DNA of 5,595 nucleotides from Chloroflexota bacterium (GTDB lineage Bacteria; Chloroflexota; Anaerolineae; J102). Location of the stretch: the NCBI GenBank assembly GCA_003353825.1, contig PIVW01000392.1:1-5595 (forward strand). Direction: 5' to 3'. Positions within the stretch are counted from its first letter, which is position 1. Each line of letters opens with the position of its first letter. Shown here in pieces: positions 1-5,595 of this stretch. A program made the position numbers and the translations under genes. The notes below the pieces were generated by a model. That model was given only the letters and a program-made list of their open reading frames with translations. It had not been told where the DNA came from and did no database searches.

Positions 1-72
1 AGCCCCATCGGCTGGGATAACATCCTGCTTTACGGCGAGTATGTCTTAAACCTAGACCTGGTTCTGGCGTAG
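1..72 (+). CDS. Possible C-terminal end of an unidentified protein (partial)
   Basis: Frame 1 is open from the first base to a TAG at 70-72 and encodes 23 residues, including WDNILLYGEYVLNLDLVLA. The residue mix looks like real protein, with hydrophobic and aromatic residues spaced as in a folded chain, but 23 codons without a stop can easily arise by chance. I do not recognise the family. If real, the gene enters from the left on the plus strand and converges with rarD. A short stem-loop follows at 190-206. Positions 73-267 contain no other open frame worth naming. Confidence 0.25.
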   Translation, partial: SPIGWDNILLYGEYVLNLDLVLA

Positions 73-189
73 ATGTCTATCCTTAGCGTATATCTACGGA
101 CGAATATTGCTCATACCCACTGAAGGGCGAGGATTTCCGAGATTTTGACGAAGTGGTTGAATAGCAGGCAAGTTCTCCAGCAAATAACG

Positions 190-206
190 TTTGTCGCATA
201 GACAAA
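190..206. other. Small stem-loop in the 5' flank
   Basis: TTTGTC at 190-195 pairs with GACAAA at 201-206 across a five-base loop. On the plus strand it is followed by an AT-rich TTTAAT rather than a clean T-run, so it would be only a poor intrinsic terminator. It lies between the possible gene end at 72 and the convergent rarD end at 268, where a bidirectional terminator would be useful. That role is inference from position. Confidence 0.3.
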
Positions 207-267
207 TTTAATCCCGCCCCAGCACTGACAGTAATCGATCTGGGTAGTCGCTAATAGCGTTATACGC

Positions 268-1179
268 CTAACCCACCAGTGAGGATGGTGTCGCCGATAG
301 CTCCGTCCGAGCCCGCCGGCGGCGATAGTTGGCGCTCTCGGCTGTGTAAATGATCAATGCCATCCAGATGATGCAGTAACCGAGCCAGCGGCTGACTGAG
401 AAGCTTTCACCATAGACAAATACGCCGAGCAGGAATTGCAGTGTCGGGGCGATATATTGTAACAGGCCCAATGTTGTCAAGGGAATGCGACGTGCACCCG
501 CTGCAAAGGATAACAGAGGAATGGCAGTGATCGCCCCGGCGCCGATAAGTAGCAACGATTGCTGTACACCAACTTGCCCAAAAGCCATCTCCCCATTGGC
601 GTTTAGCCAAGCCAAATAGGCCAAAGCGGGCAACGTCAGAATCGCCATCTCTGCGGAGAGGCCCTCCAATGCATCCAGCTTCACCTGTTTCTTAATGAGG
701 CCATAGACGCTGAAGGTGAATGCCAGGCTGAGAGCAATCCAGGGCAGATTACCATAGCCAAGTGTCAGATAAAGCACACCCATAGCAGCCAGCGCCACGG
801 CCACCCATTGCCAGGGACGTAAGTGTTCGTGCAGAACGAGCACACCCAGCAAAACACTGGCCAGAGGCACCATGAAATAACCCAAACTGGCTTCAACTAT
901 ATACCCATGATTGACACCCCAAATATAGGTAAACCAGTTTAGCGCTAGCAGGGCGGCAGCTGATATCAGTAGAATCCAGGTCTTGCGATCCCCCTTGAGT
1001 TGGCGAAACCACTTCCAGCGGCGTCGCAGAACCAATAAGATCACGACAAATACCAGGGACCAGATAATACGGTGGACGACGATCTCGGTGGCGCCTATCC
1101 CCTGGAGTGCTTTCCAATAGATAGGCAGCAAGCCCCAACAGGTATAGGCGAATGCGGCGTAGAGTATGCCTCGGTTCAT
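268..1179 (-). CDS. rarD: EamA-family permease RarD
   Basis: The 303-residue product is an inner-membrane protein of the drug/metabolite transporter superfamily. It matches E. coli RarD closely in length and motifs: an N-terminal membrane segment with CWGLLPIYWK (14-23), VVHRIIWS (34-41), LNWFTYIWGVN (80-90), EASLGYF (96-102), and LGLLQYIAPTLQFLLGV (237-253). About ten hydrophobic segments are visible, and the chain ends in a basic cytoplasmic tail (YRRRRART). The substrate of RarD is not firmly known; the name comes from a chloramphenicol-related phenotype. The frame stays open for 64 more codons upstream (to 1371), but that stretch is polar, unlike RarD, and would precede the normal first membrane helix. 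The ATG at 1179 (MNRGILYAAFAYTCWG) matches the family start, although no good ribosome-binding site precedes it. The gene ends with TAG and is divergent from the glycosyltransferase gene. Confidence 0.93.
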   Translation of the reverse strand: MNRGILYAAFAYTCWGLLPIYWKALQGIGATEIVVHRIIWSLVFVVILLVLRRRWKWFRQLKGDRKTWILLISAAALLALNWFTYIWGVNHGYIVEASLGYFMVPLASVLLGVLVLHEHLRPWQWVAVALAAMGVLYLTLGYGNLPWIALSLAFTFSVYGLIKKQVKLDALEGLSAEMAILTLPALAYLAWLNANGEMAFGQVGVQQSLLLIGAGAITAIPLLSFAAGARRIPLTTLGLLQYIAPTLQFLLGVFVYGESFSVSRWLGYCIIWMALIIYTAESANYRRRRARTELSATPSSLVG

Positions 1180-1480
1180 AGTGAGATACAAACTTTTGTG
1201 GCGAACACTGGTTCGTTCATAAGTAGAAGCTGAGCGATTGTCACCAAAATCCATGCGGCGAGTGACCCGAAATCGGCGATCTGGGAGAAACCACCATTCT
1301 AACAGGTGATCCTCCTCCTGGTGCAATGCGAAGGGTTCAGTTGCGGCTTTGAGTAGAATAGTTCCTGGCACAGTTCATTTGGAACCGTGACTGAGTGACA
1401 CCCAAGTTCGTAAATATCTCGTGACTGCGCGAGAATAAGCCTTTACCAACGAGGTTGAGAATCTGTCCACTGCAACAGCC
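1180..1480. promoter_or_regulatory. Divergent intergenic region between rarD and the glycosyltransferase gene
   Basis: This 301-bp stretch separates two divergently transcribed genes, so it should contain both promoters. I could not find a convincing -35/-10 pair with proper spacing for either gene. The rarD frame continues upstream to 1371 without a stop. It includes a purine-rich AGGAGGAGG run on the minus strand near 1310-1320, but no suitable start codon follows it in frame. A weak CTCG/CGAG inverted repeat lies near 1419-1434. No other gene is supported here. Confidence 0.4.
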
Positions 1481-2458
1481 ATGACCATATCCCTCATCTG
1501 TACCGTCTACAATGAAGGCGCTTCCGTTCGTAAGCTGCTCGAGAGTGTTTGCGCCCAAAGCATGCTACCCGACGAGTTCGTGATCGTAGATGGGGGTTCT
1601 GAGGATGATACAAGATTACAGATCGATGCCTATGCTGATCGACTGCCATTGCGGGTGATGGTGGCAGCGGGCGCCAATATCTCGCGCGGCCGCAACCTGG
1701 CTATCGCTGCTGCACAAGGTGATATCTTGGCCTTGGTGGATGCCGGTGTAAGATTGGAGCCCTCCTGGTTGGAAGATATCACCCGCCCCCTGCGCGAAGA
1801 CCCGAACATGTACGTTGTCTCCGGCTTTTTCGTTGCAGATCCCGAGACCCCCTTCGAGGTTGCAATGGGCGCCACTGTGCTCCCGAACGTCGACGAGATC
1901 GACCCCTCCACCTTCCTGCCCTCGAGCCGCTCTGTGGCCCTACGCAAATCAGCCTGGGAACAGGTCGGGGGATATCCCGAGTGGTTGGATTACTGCGAGG
2001 ACCTGGTATTCGATCTCAACCTTCGGTCGCAGTATAACACCTTTGGTTGGGCGCCCTCCGCTGTGGCGCATTTCCGACCTCGTGGATCGCTCACCGCCTT
2101 TTTCAAACAGTACTACCGCTACAGCCGGGGTGACGGCAAGGCTGATCTTTGGCGTAAACGGCACGCTATCCGTTATGCCACCTATCTAGTGGGCGCGCCC
2201 CTGTTGCTCATTTTAGGTAAAAGGGTATCCTGGCTGTTCTGGCTGATGGGGATAGTCGGGTTCGGCGTTTATTGCAGTGCGCCCTATCGACGTCTTGTTC
2301 ACGCCTGGAATCGTCCCCTGAGCGGCGGTATGCTGCTCAATCCCATTGAGAAGCTCTCTACCCTGGTTTTTGTTCCCACCATCCGTGTCATTGGAGATCT
2401 GGCGAAAATGATCGGCTATCCCCTTGGTGTATGGTGGCGGTGGAGAAAAAAGGGTTGA
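1481..2458 (+). CDS. Family 2 glycosyltransferase with C-terminal membrane segments
   Basis: The 325-residue protein has a GT-A fold at its N terminus. It shows the opening strand ISLICTVYNEG (3-13), the nucleotide-sugar loop IVDGGSEDDT (35-44), ISRGRNLAIAAAQGDILALVDAG (67-89), and GGYPEW (163-168) followed by the acidic pair CEDLVFD (172-178), which is the expected catalytic-base region. The usual metal-binding DXD appears as DAG (87-89), so metal binding may be altered. QYYRYSRGDGKADLW (210-224) resembles the Q/RXXRW-type motif of processive or polymer-linked GT2 enzymes. Two hydrophobic segments follow (about 232-268), and another hydrophobic stretch lies near 296-316. It probably transfers sugars at the inner membrane for a surface polysaccharide or glycolipid; donor and acceptor cannot be read from sequence. 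No strong Shine-Dalgarno precedes the ATG, but the start matches the conserved first strand. No operon partner lies downstream. Confidence 0.87.
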   Translation: MTISLICTVYNEGASVRKLLESVCAQSMLPDEFVIVDGGSEDDTRLQIDAYADRLPLRVMVAAGANISRGRNLAIAAAQGDILALVDAGVRLEPSWLEDITRPLREDPNMYVVSGFFVADPETPFEVAMGATVLPNVDEIDPSTFLPSSRSVALRKSAWEQVGGYPEWLDYCEDLVFDLNLRSQYNTFGWAPSAVAHFRPRGSLTAFFKQYYRYSRGDGKADLWRKRHAIRYATYLVGAPLLLILGKRVSWLFWLMGIVGFGVYCSAPYRRLVHAWNRPLSGGMLLNPIEKLSTLVFVPTIRVIGDLAKMIGYPLGVWWRWRKKG

Positions 2459-2475
2459 GAGCAGTCTGCCAATCC

Positions 2476-2938
2476 CTAGCCGAAACCTCTTCTGCCTCCT
2501 CCGCCGCTACGACGAGAGCTACTTGATCGACGGCTGCTGGAGCGAGAACTTGATCCACGATAACTGCCGCTGCCGCCACCACTACCCGAGGCCGAGGCGT
2601 TAAGAATATCGCCGATGACCTTGGCAGTCGCAGTCGTCGCATCCCATGAAAGCTCGGCGGTTTTTCCTGCGCCCCGAACCACCAGAAGGTCTTCCTAGCA
2701 GCTTGTCGGAAAAGTCATCAGGACACAGATATTCGAGGATAATACTTGGGTTTCACAGTGAAAATCCGTGTGAATCCGCCTTGAACCGTGTCCTAATAGC
2801 CTTGAGAGCGACTTCTCCGACAGTCTCCTAGAATCGCCCTATCTTTCGGTGCTCCACCTTCTCTATGTGGCCGGCATCAGCAGTCAATAGGAGCCGCTGA
2901 ATGACCTCCGATTCAGCTTTGAAGATGCCAAAACGTCT
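2476..2938 (-). pseudogene. Remnant C-terminal half of the coiled-coil gene, split by an inverted-repeat element
   Basis: Immediately after the TAG at 2941-2939 the same frame continues for 36 codons (2938-2831), beginning RRFGIFKAESEVIQRLLL and ending HIEKVEHRKIGRF. It reads as a direct continuation of the domain cut off by that stop. A second TAG (2830-2828) marks the edge of a 137-bp inverted-repeat element. On the far side, from 2694, a frame opens as EDLLVVRGAGKTAELSWD and runs to a Ser/Gly/Arg-rich tail ending with TAG at 2476. Removing 133 to 136 bp, from one TAG to the other, puts both parts in one frame. The frame after the element has a possible GTG start at 2682, but a free-standing 68-residue protein is less likely than a broken C-terminus. 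The assignment rests on frame continuity and on recalled resemblance to a family with the motif LTDQ.LFFEQ(K/R)EE(V/I).TKK; a profile search would settle it. Confidence 0.55.
2695..2831. mobile_element. 137-bp imperfect inverted-repeat element, possibly MITE-like
   Basis: The 22-base ends (2695-2716 and 2810-2831) are imperfect inverted repeats, 18 of 22 positions matching. Each contains the core TGTCGGA then AAGTC, read inwards, and each begins with CTAG at the outer end. A further inner pair, AGGACAC and GTGTCCT, and a small central hairpin (TTTCAC/GTGAAA, near 2754-2766) make the whole unit foldable. It encodes no protein. It interrupts an otherwise continuous reading frame, as expected for an insertion. 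The CTAG at both ends could be a target duplication, compatible with the YTAR targets known for some IS5-group elements. No transposase or second copy is present in the window, so mobility is inference. Confidence 0.45.
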
Positions 2939-3766
2939 CTATGTCACAATTTCTTCCCTTTGCTCAAAGAAAAGATGCTGATCGGTGAGGAACAGAATCC
3001 CCTCGGGCCCCTCATCCTCTTGTTGCTGCCAGATTGCTTTGACCGCCGTGAGGGGCGCTTCGATAGCAGACAAATCGATTTCGCTTGTCTCATCCAAGCG
3101 ATCCAGCATCCAGTCGACCTTCTGCAGTTCCCGATCAATGCTACGCAGTTCACTTTCAATGCCATCGCTGAGACTGCTTAAGTTGTTTGCCGTGGCATCG
3201 ATTTTGCTTTCGAGCCGCTCGACCGCCCCCTGTGTGGCAATGAGTGTGACCTGGTCGGGCTTGGTATTGAGCCGGCGTACTTGTAATTCGATTTTGGCCA
3301 ATTGGCGCTGAAGAGCGCGCGACTGGCTCTTTAGTTGTGATTCAACTTGCTCTCGTAGCCCATCCCATTGCTGATCGAGAGCGATCAACCTGTCTTCCAA
3401 CAGCCCAGAGTGAATATAGCCTCGTTTACGCAGAGCAGCCAGGGTGAGAGGGATTTGGGTGAGTCGATCTTCTATTGCGCCAATCGCTTGATAAGCGCCG
3501 GACAACTGTGATGCTTCTACGAGTTGATTGAGGTTTTTCTGCAGCGCAGCAATTTCTGCCGACATCTCTGCGCTTACAGGTGCTTTCGGTTGCACGACCG
3601 GTGCTTGTTGCTGGGGAGGAGCACTTCTGGGTTTGGGACGGAGCGCCTGCCGTCTGGCGAGCTCCCGACGAGCATCCCTGCGGGCGTCGCCTTTCTGTAG
3701 TTTCTTGTCTGTGCCTTGCCTGGGTCGCCGACTCGACTTGAACTGCCCTGCATCGGTTGCATTCAT
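2939..3766 (-). CDS. Basic, coiled-coil protein, truncated by an amber codon
   Basis: The 275-residue product starts with a Lys/Arg-rich region (SSRRPRQGTDKKLQKGDARRDARRELARRQ), followed by a Pro/Gln-rich linker (RPKPRSAPPQQQAPVVQPKAP). From about residue 65 to 240 it is a long series of amphipathic helices with heptad-like leucine spacing, suggesting a coiled coil. The last residues, GILFLTDQHLFFEQREEIVT, look like the first strands of a small beta-rich domain that stops abruptly at TAG (2941-2939); the rest of that domain is readable beyond the stop. The protein is therefore probably a truncated form. No signal peptide or membrane segment is seen, so it is likely cytoplasmic. The ATG at 3766 is chosen because AAGGGAAG lies just upstream; a start at 3853 would add 29 residues without a clear binding site. 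It follows the RT gene on the same strand after about 126 bp but has no known link to DGRs. Function is unknown. Confidence 0.65.
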   Translation of the reverse strand: MNATDAGQFKSSRRPRQGTDKKLQKGDARRDARRELARRQALRPKPRSAPPQQQAPVVQPKAPVSAEMSAEIAALQKNLNQLVEASQLSGAYQAIGAIEDRLTQIPLTLAALRKRGYIHSGLLEDRLIALDQQWDGLREQVESQLKSQSRALQRQLAKIELQVRRLNTKPDQVTLIATQGAVERLESKIDATANNLSSLSDGIESELRSIDRELQKVDWMLDRLDETSEIDLSAIEAPLTAVKAIWQQQEDEGPEGILFLTDQHLFFEQREEIVT

Positions 3767-3892
3767 CTTTTTCTTCCCTTGAGTGGTAGATACAGTAAGC
3801 GATTCACGGCTGAATTGCAACAGAGCCTTTGAGCATGATTTACCTTTTTGCAACAGCAGTTGCTACCTGCAGCTAATAGCCCAGATGGAGTG

Positions 3893-4945
3893 TCAGAAAG
3901 TAGTCGACGAGAAAATCGATATTCTCAATCCCCACGTATCGCCATACCTGACATGATTGGTCCACCCTTGAATACTGGCATCAAGCTCGGCGAACGTTAT
4001 CTTTCCTGCGTTATACAGACCGATGTTGTGACGCAATCGCCGCTTGAAGTTGACGGCATTACGCTTTTTTAGCAAACGGTGTGTAGGATAAACCACAAAT
4101 CCCAACCATGGGATACCTTGATGCGTCGGTTGAACTTGCGCAGAGCCACTATGAATCGTCAACCGCTTATTCTCTAGAAACGCAACGACAGCATGTTTCC
4201 AGTTCCATAAATCGCTCTTGCTGTCTGAGAACAAAGCGAAATCGTCAACATAACGTAGATAGGCATTGCATCCAAGCGTCTTGACAACGAACCAGTCTAA
4301 TGGATTCATGAACACATTAGACCAAAACTGCGATGTGAGATTACCGATTGGTAATCCACGTCGGCGACAGCCTGCGAGAAGATCATCGTTTGCAAAATAC
4401 ACCATGTCGTATTCATCCTCCAGCACACCGGCTCCACCATCAAGAATGGTGTCGCACAACCAGAGTACATCGTTATCGGGAATAACAGATGCTATGGTGT
4501 CATGTAGGATTTCATGGTCGAGTGAAGGGAAGTGTTGAACGATATCCATACGTAGAGCATAGCGATACCGTTGCGCAAATCCTTGGAAGCGGTCGATAGC
4601 GCGATGCGTGCCCTTGCCGATTCGATTGGCGTAGCTATCATGAATGAAGCATTTTTCAAATTGCGGTTCGATGATGTTGCACAAGGCATGGTGGGCAACA
4701 CGATCCCGAAAAGGAGCAGCACTGATTTTGCGCCGTTTGGGCTCATGGATGGTAAAGTGCCTGTAAGGTCCCTGACGATAGGTTTTATTTATCAAATGGG
4801 TCTGAAGCTGAAGTAGCCGATCTGCTATCTGATGCTCGAAGCGGGCGACGCTGGCTTTACCCCGTTTGCCCTTTGCAGCTTTACGATAAGCTTTGAGTAG
4901 ATTATCCCATTCGACAATGGAGGCATACATGGAGGACATGGTCAT
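3893..4945 (-). CDS. Diversity-generating retroelement reverse transcriptase
   Basis: This RNA-directed DNA polymerase copies the DGR template-repeat RNA into adenine-mutagenised cDNA. From the ATG at 4945 it has 350 residues, normal for compact DGR RTs, which have no maturase, RNase H or endonuclease domain. Conserved blocks run in order: the N-terminal [46 protein letters not shown], the palm motif [17 protein letters not shown] with its catalytic Asp, the DGR-specific [21 protein letters not shown], the catalytic centre YLRYVDDF, then PWLGFVVYP and the C-terminal [15 protein letters not shown]. IGNxxSQ replaces the QGxxxSP of retroviral and group II intron enzymes and is the family hallmark associated with low fidelity. 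All catalytic aspartates are present, so the enzyme looks intact. Starts at 4957 (GTG), 4939 and 4930 are also possible; none has a strong ribosome-binding site. Its 5' end overlaps that of avd on the opposite strand. Base composition is visibly AT-richer than the flanking genes. Confidence 0.95.
   Translation of the reverse strand: MTMSSMYASIVEWDNLLKAYRKAAKGKRGKASVARFEHQIADRLLQLQTHLINKTYRQGPYRHFTIHEPKRRKISAAPFRDRVAHHALCNIIEPQFEKCFIHDSYANRIGKGTHRAIDRFQGFAQRYRYALRMDIVQHFPSLDHEILHDTIASVIPDNDVLWLCDTILDGGAGVLEDEYDMVYFANDDLLAGCRRRGLPIGNLTSQFWSNVFMNPLDWFVVKTLGCNAYLRYVDDFALFSDSKSDLWNWKHAVVAFLENKRLTIHSGSAQVQPTHQGIPWLGFVVYPTHRLLKKRNAVNFKRRLRHNIGLYNAGKITFAELDASIQGWTNHVRYGDTWGLRISIFSSTTF
4919..4923 (+). 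promoter_or_regulatory. Shine-Dalgarno of avd
   Basis: GGAGG lies five bases before the ATG at 4929, an ideal position for translation initiation. This decides the avd start over the upstream ATG at 4893, which would add twelve residues unlike the family, and over the ATG at 4938, which has a GGAGG only two bases away. The site lies within the 5' part of the RT gene on the opposite strand. Confidence 0.75.
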
Positions 4946-5273
4946 CTTTACTCGCACCTACGATCTACTGGTGTGGTTGCTACCCCGCTGCGAACGTTTT
5001 CCCAAGGCCCAGCGGTTTGTGGTCACAAAACGGTTGCAAGATGCTGTTTTGGATTTTCAGGAAGCGCTCTTTTTTGCGAACAGCCATAGCAAGCGCCAAC
5101 GAATTACGTACTTACAGGCTGCTGATTCTCATCTGGATAAGGTACGGCTTTATTTGCGTCTGGTGCAACAATGGGCCTGGCTTTCCAGTGGGCAATATGC
5201 CCATGTCAGCGCCATGGTCGCAGAGATTGGACGGTTATTGGGCGGCTGGTTACGCCAAGCAAGAGGAAAATAG
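4929..5273 (+). CDS. avd: DGR accessory variability determinant Avd
   Basis: The 114-residue protein is a small, basic, all-helical polypeptide of the Avd/S23-like four-helix-bundle family. In the Bordetella phage DGR, Avd forms a barrel-shaped pentamer that binds the RT and nucleic acid and is needed for cDNA synthesis and mutagenic homing. Family features visible here are [26 protein letters not shown] (7-32), where the helix-1 pattern and the FPK.QRF turn are typical, [16 protein letters not shown] (36-51), [18 protein letters not shown] (69-86), and the closing [13 protein letters not shown] (99-111). Arg and Lys are spread over all four helices, consistent with RNA binding. The length is normal and no residue seems missing. 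It is divergent from the RT, with start codons sharing one CATG at 4928-4931 if the RT starts at 4930. Usually avd is co-oriented with the RT, so separate promoters are implied here. Confidence 0.92.
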   Translation: MEDMVIFTRTYDLLVWLLPRCERFPKAQRFVVTKRLQDAVLDFQEALFFANSHSKRQRITYLQAADSHLDKVRLYLRLVQQWAWLSSGQYAHVSAMVAEIGRLLGGWLRQARGK

Positions 5274-5533
5274 GGGGCAGGACACCTACGCGTCCCAGGT
5301 TTCAGTTTGCGCCTGACGCCAGCGGCGCCCCCGTACCGCCGTCATTGCGTGCAGACCAGACAGGCCCGGCGCTATTCTTCTCCTTCGCCTCGGTCGGCCG
5401 ACCACCCGCAAGGTGCTGAGCCAACATTGCCGGAGCCAGATTCGCTGTGATGGGCGAACTGGCCAAGTAAATAAGCGATTTGCGCCTGTTTACAACAAAG
5501 AAGGGACGGAAGAACATGGACGGAACACGACAC
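5274..5533 (-). ncRNA. Putative DGR RNA spacer region, downstream of the repeat
   Basis: On the RT strand this is the stretch immediately 3' of the repeat. In studied DGRs the equivalent spacer forms structure, binds the RT-Avd complex and provides the priming region for cDNA. Here it is GC-rich and has several inverted repeats: a ten-pair hairpin (5435-5463), a perfect 12-base palindrome GGTCGGCCGACC (5392-5403), and a GCGCC/GGCGC stem (5309-5313 with 5324-5328). The minus-strand segment around 5371-5395, reading GAGGCGAAGGAGAAGAATAG, resembles sequence I recall next to other DGR template repeats, but that is memory, not a search. One minus-strand frame across part of it (5302-5550) has an open run, more likely a by-product of GC-rich structured RNA than a gene. 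The 3' boundary before avd is not defined. Confidence 0.45.
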
Positions 5534-5595
5534 CACAGCCCGAAAACCAATGTTGTTGTTCTCTTTATGCGGGTTGTTCCTGTTCCGGTTCAGGG
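5372..5595 (-). CDS. Possible C-terminal end of a DGR variable protein (partial; alternative reading of the repeat)
   Basis: The frame that reads through the repeat as NRNRNN, then HKENNNIGFR, stays open beyond it for 55 codons to TAG at 5374-5372. If the repeat is a variable repeat rather than the template, this would be the end of a formylglycine-generating-enzyme-like (C-type lectin fold) target protein, whose diversified region normally sits at the C terminus and ends in (I/N)GFR. The 56-residue tail after GFR is long for such proteins and is not lectin-like; variable proteins usually stop shortly after this motif. Together with the intact run of AAC codons, that makes a non-coding template repeat the likelier reading. 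The upstream part of the frame is outside the window. Confidence 0.3.
   Translation of the reverse strand, partial: LNRNRNNPHKENNNIGFRAVVSCSVHVLPSLLCCKQAQIAYLLGQFAHHSESGSGNVGSAPCGWSADRGEGEE
5435..5463 (-). other. Strong stem-loop in the DGR spacer
   Basis: GCCAG (5435-5439) and TTCGC (5441-5445) pair with GCGAA (5454-5458) and CTGGC (5459-5463), giving ten base pairs with one bulged base and an eight-base loop. It lies about 70-100 bases 3' of the repeat on the RT strand. There is no T-run on either side, so a terminator is unlikely; a structural element of the DGR RNA is the better reading. Confidence 0.55.
5534..5595 (-). repeat. 3' end of a DGR template repeat (TR) or, less likely, variable repeat (VR); partial
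   Basis: On the minus strand, codons from 5593 read L-NRNRNNPHKENNNIGFRAV. Seven of the thirteen codons from 5590 to 5552 are AAC and one is AAA. AAC is the typical DGR template codon, because adenine mutagenesis at its first two positions yields many residues but no stop codons. (N)NNIGFR is the well-known 3' end of repeats that code for the ligand-binding face of C-type lectin-fold variable proteins. Intact AACs and location next to RT and avd favour TR. The repeat lies on the RT strand and upstream of the RT, as expected for a shared orientation. Its 5' half lies outside the window, and no matching second copy was seen inside it, so TR and VR cannot be separated with certainty. Confidence 0.7.

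Noticed and set aside
1180..1371. 64-codon N-terminal extension of rarD
   Set aside because: The added residues are polar and unlike RarD; known RarD proteins begin at or just before the first membrane helix, as with the ATG at 1179.
2744..2785. GTGAAAATCCGTGTGAATCCGCC resembles part of a cobalamin riboswitch
   Set aside because: The B12 box and the other conserved segments are absent, and no cobalamin gene follows. The stretch is better explained as the inside of the inverted-repeat element.
2646..2831. 61-residue plus-strand ORF after the glycosyltransferase gene
   Set aside because: It runs across the inverted-repeat element and the antisense of the broken gene, lacks a recognisable motif, and is best explained as a shadow frame.
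3893..4945. Retron or group II intron reverse transcriptase
   Set aside because: The IGNLTSQ motif, compact length, absence of maturase or endonuclease domain, and the neighbouring Avd all point to a DGR.
5302..5550. 82-residue minus-strand ORF across the DGR spacer
   Set aside because: It is in a different frame from the NNNIGFR reading, starts inside the repeat, and has no recognisable domain. Its openness is typical for GC-rich sequence.
1..5595. tRNA, rRNA or CRISPR array
   Set aside because: No cloverleaf, rRNA-like sequence or regularly spaced direct repeats were seen on either strand.

Overview
The window appears to come from a bacterial chromosome, probably a gammaproteobacterium. 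The basis is the E. coli-like RarD transporter, the general codon use, and a diversity-generating retroelement (DGR) of the avd/RT type. The species cannot be named from this sequence. The left part carries ordinary household or envelope genes; the right part carries most of a DGR.

Layout from left to right: positions 1-267 hold at most the last codons of an unidentified plus-strand gene and one small stem-loop. rarD (minus, 268-1179) encodes a ten-helix EamA-type permease. A 301-bp divergent spacer separates it from a family 2 glycosyltransferase (plus, 1481-2458). Next comes a decayed minus-strand gene. Its N-terminal part (2939-3766) is basic and coiled-coil and stops at an amber codon inside a recognisable C-terminal domain. 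The remaining coding sequence continues in frame beyond the stop, is interrupted by a roughly 137-bp imperfect inverted-repeat element (2695-2831), and resumes as a Ser/Gly/Arg-rich tail ending at 2476.

The right part is the notable section. A DGR-type reverse transcriptase (minus, 3893 to about 4945; IGNLTSQ and YVDD motifs) lies head to head with avd (plus, 4929-5273), the accessory protein that works with these enzymes. Their 5' ends overlap. At the right edge, on the RT strand, is the 3' end of a DGR template or variable repeat: seven AAC codons in a short stretch, then codons for NNNIGFR. Between this repeat and avd are about 260 bp with several inverted repeats, in the position of the structured 'spacer' part of a DGR RNA.

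In a working DGR, RNA from the template repeat is copied by the RT-Avd complex with errors at adenines, and the mutated cDNA replaces the variable repeat at the 3' end of a target gene. All parts except a complete template repeat and an identified target gene are visible here; those presumably lie beyond position 5595. The inverted orientation of avd relative to RT and repeat is the unusual aspect of this cassette.
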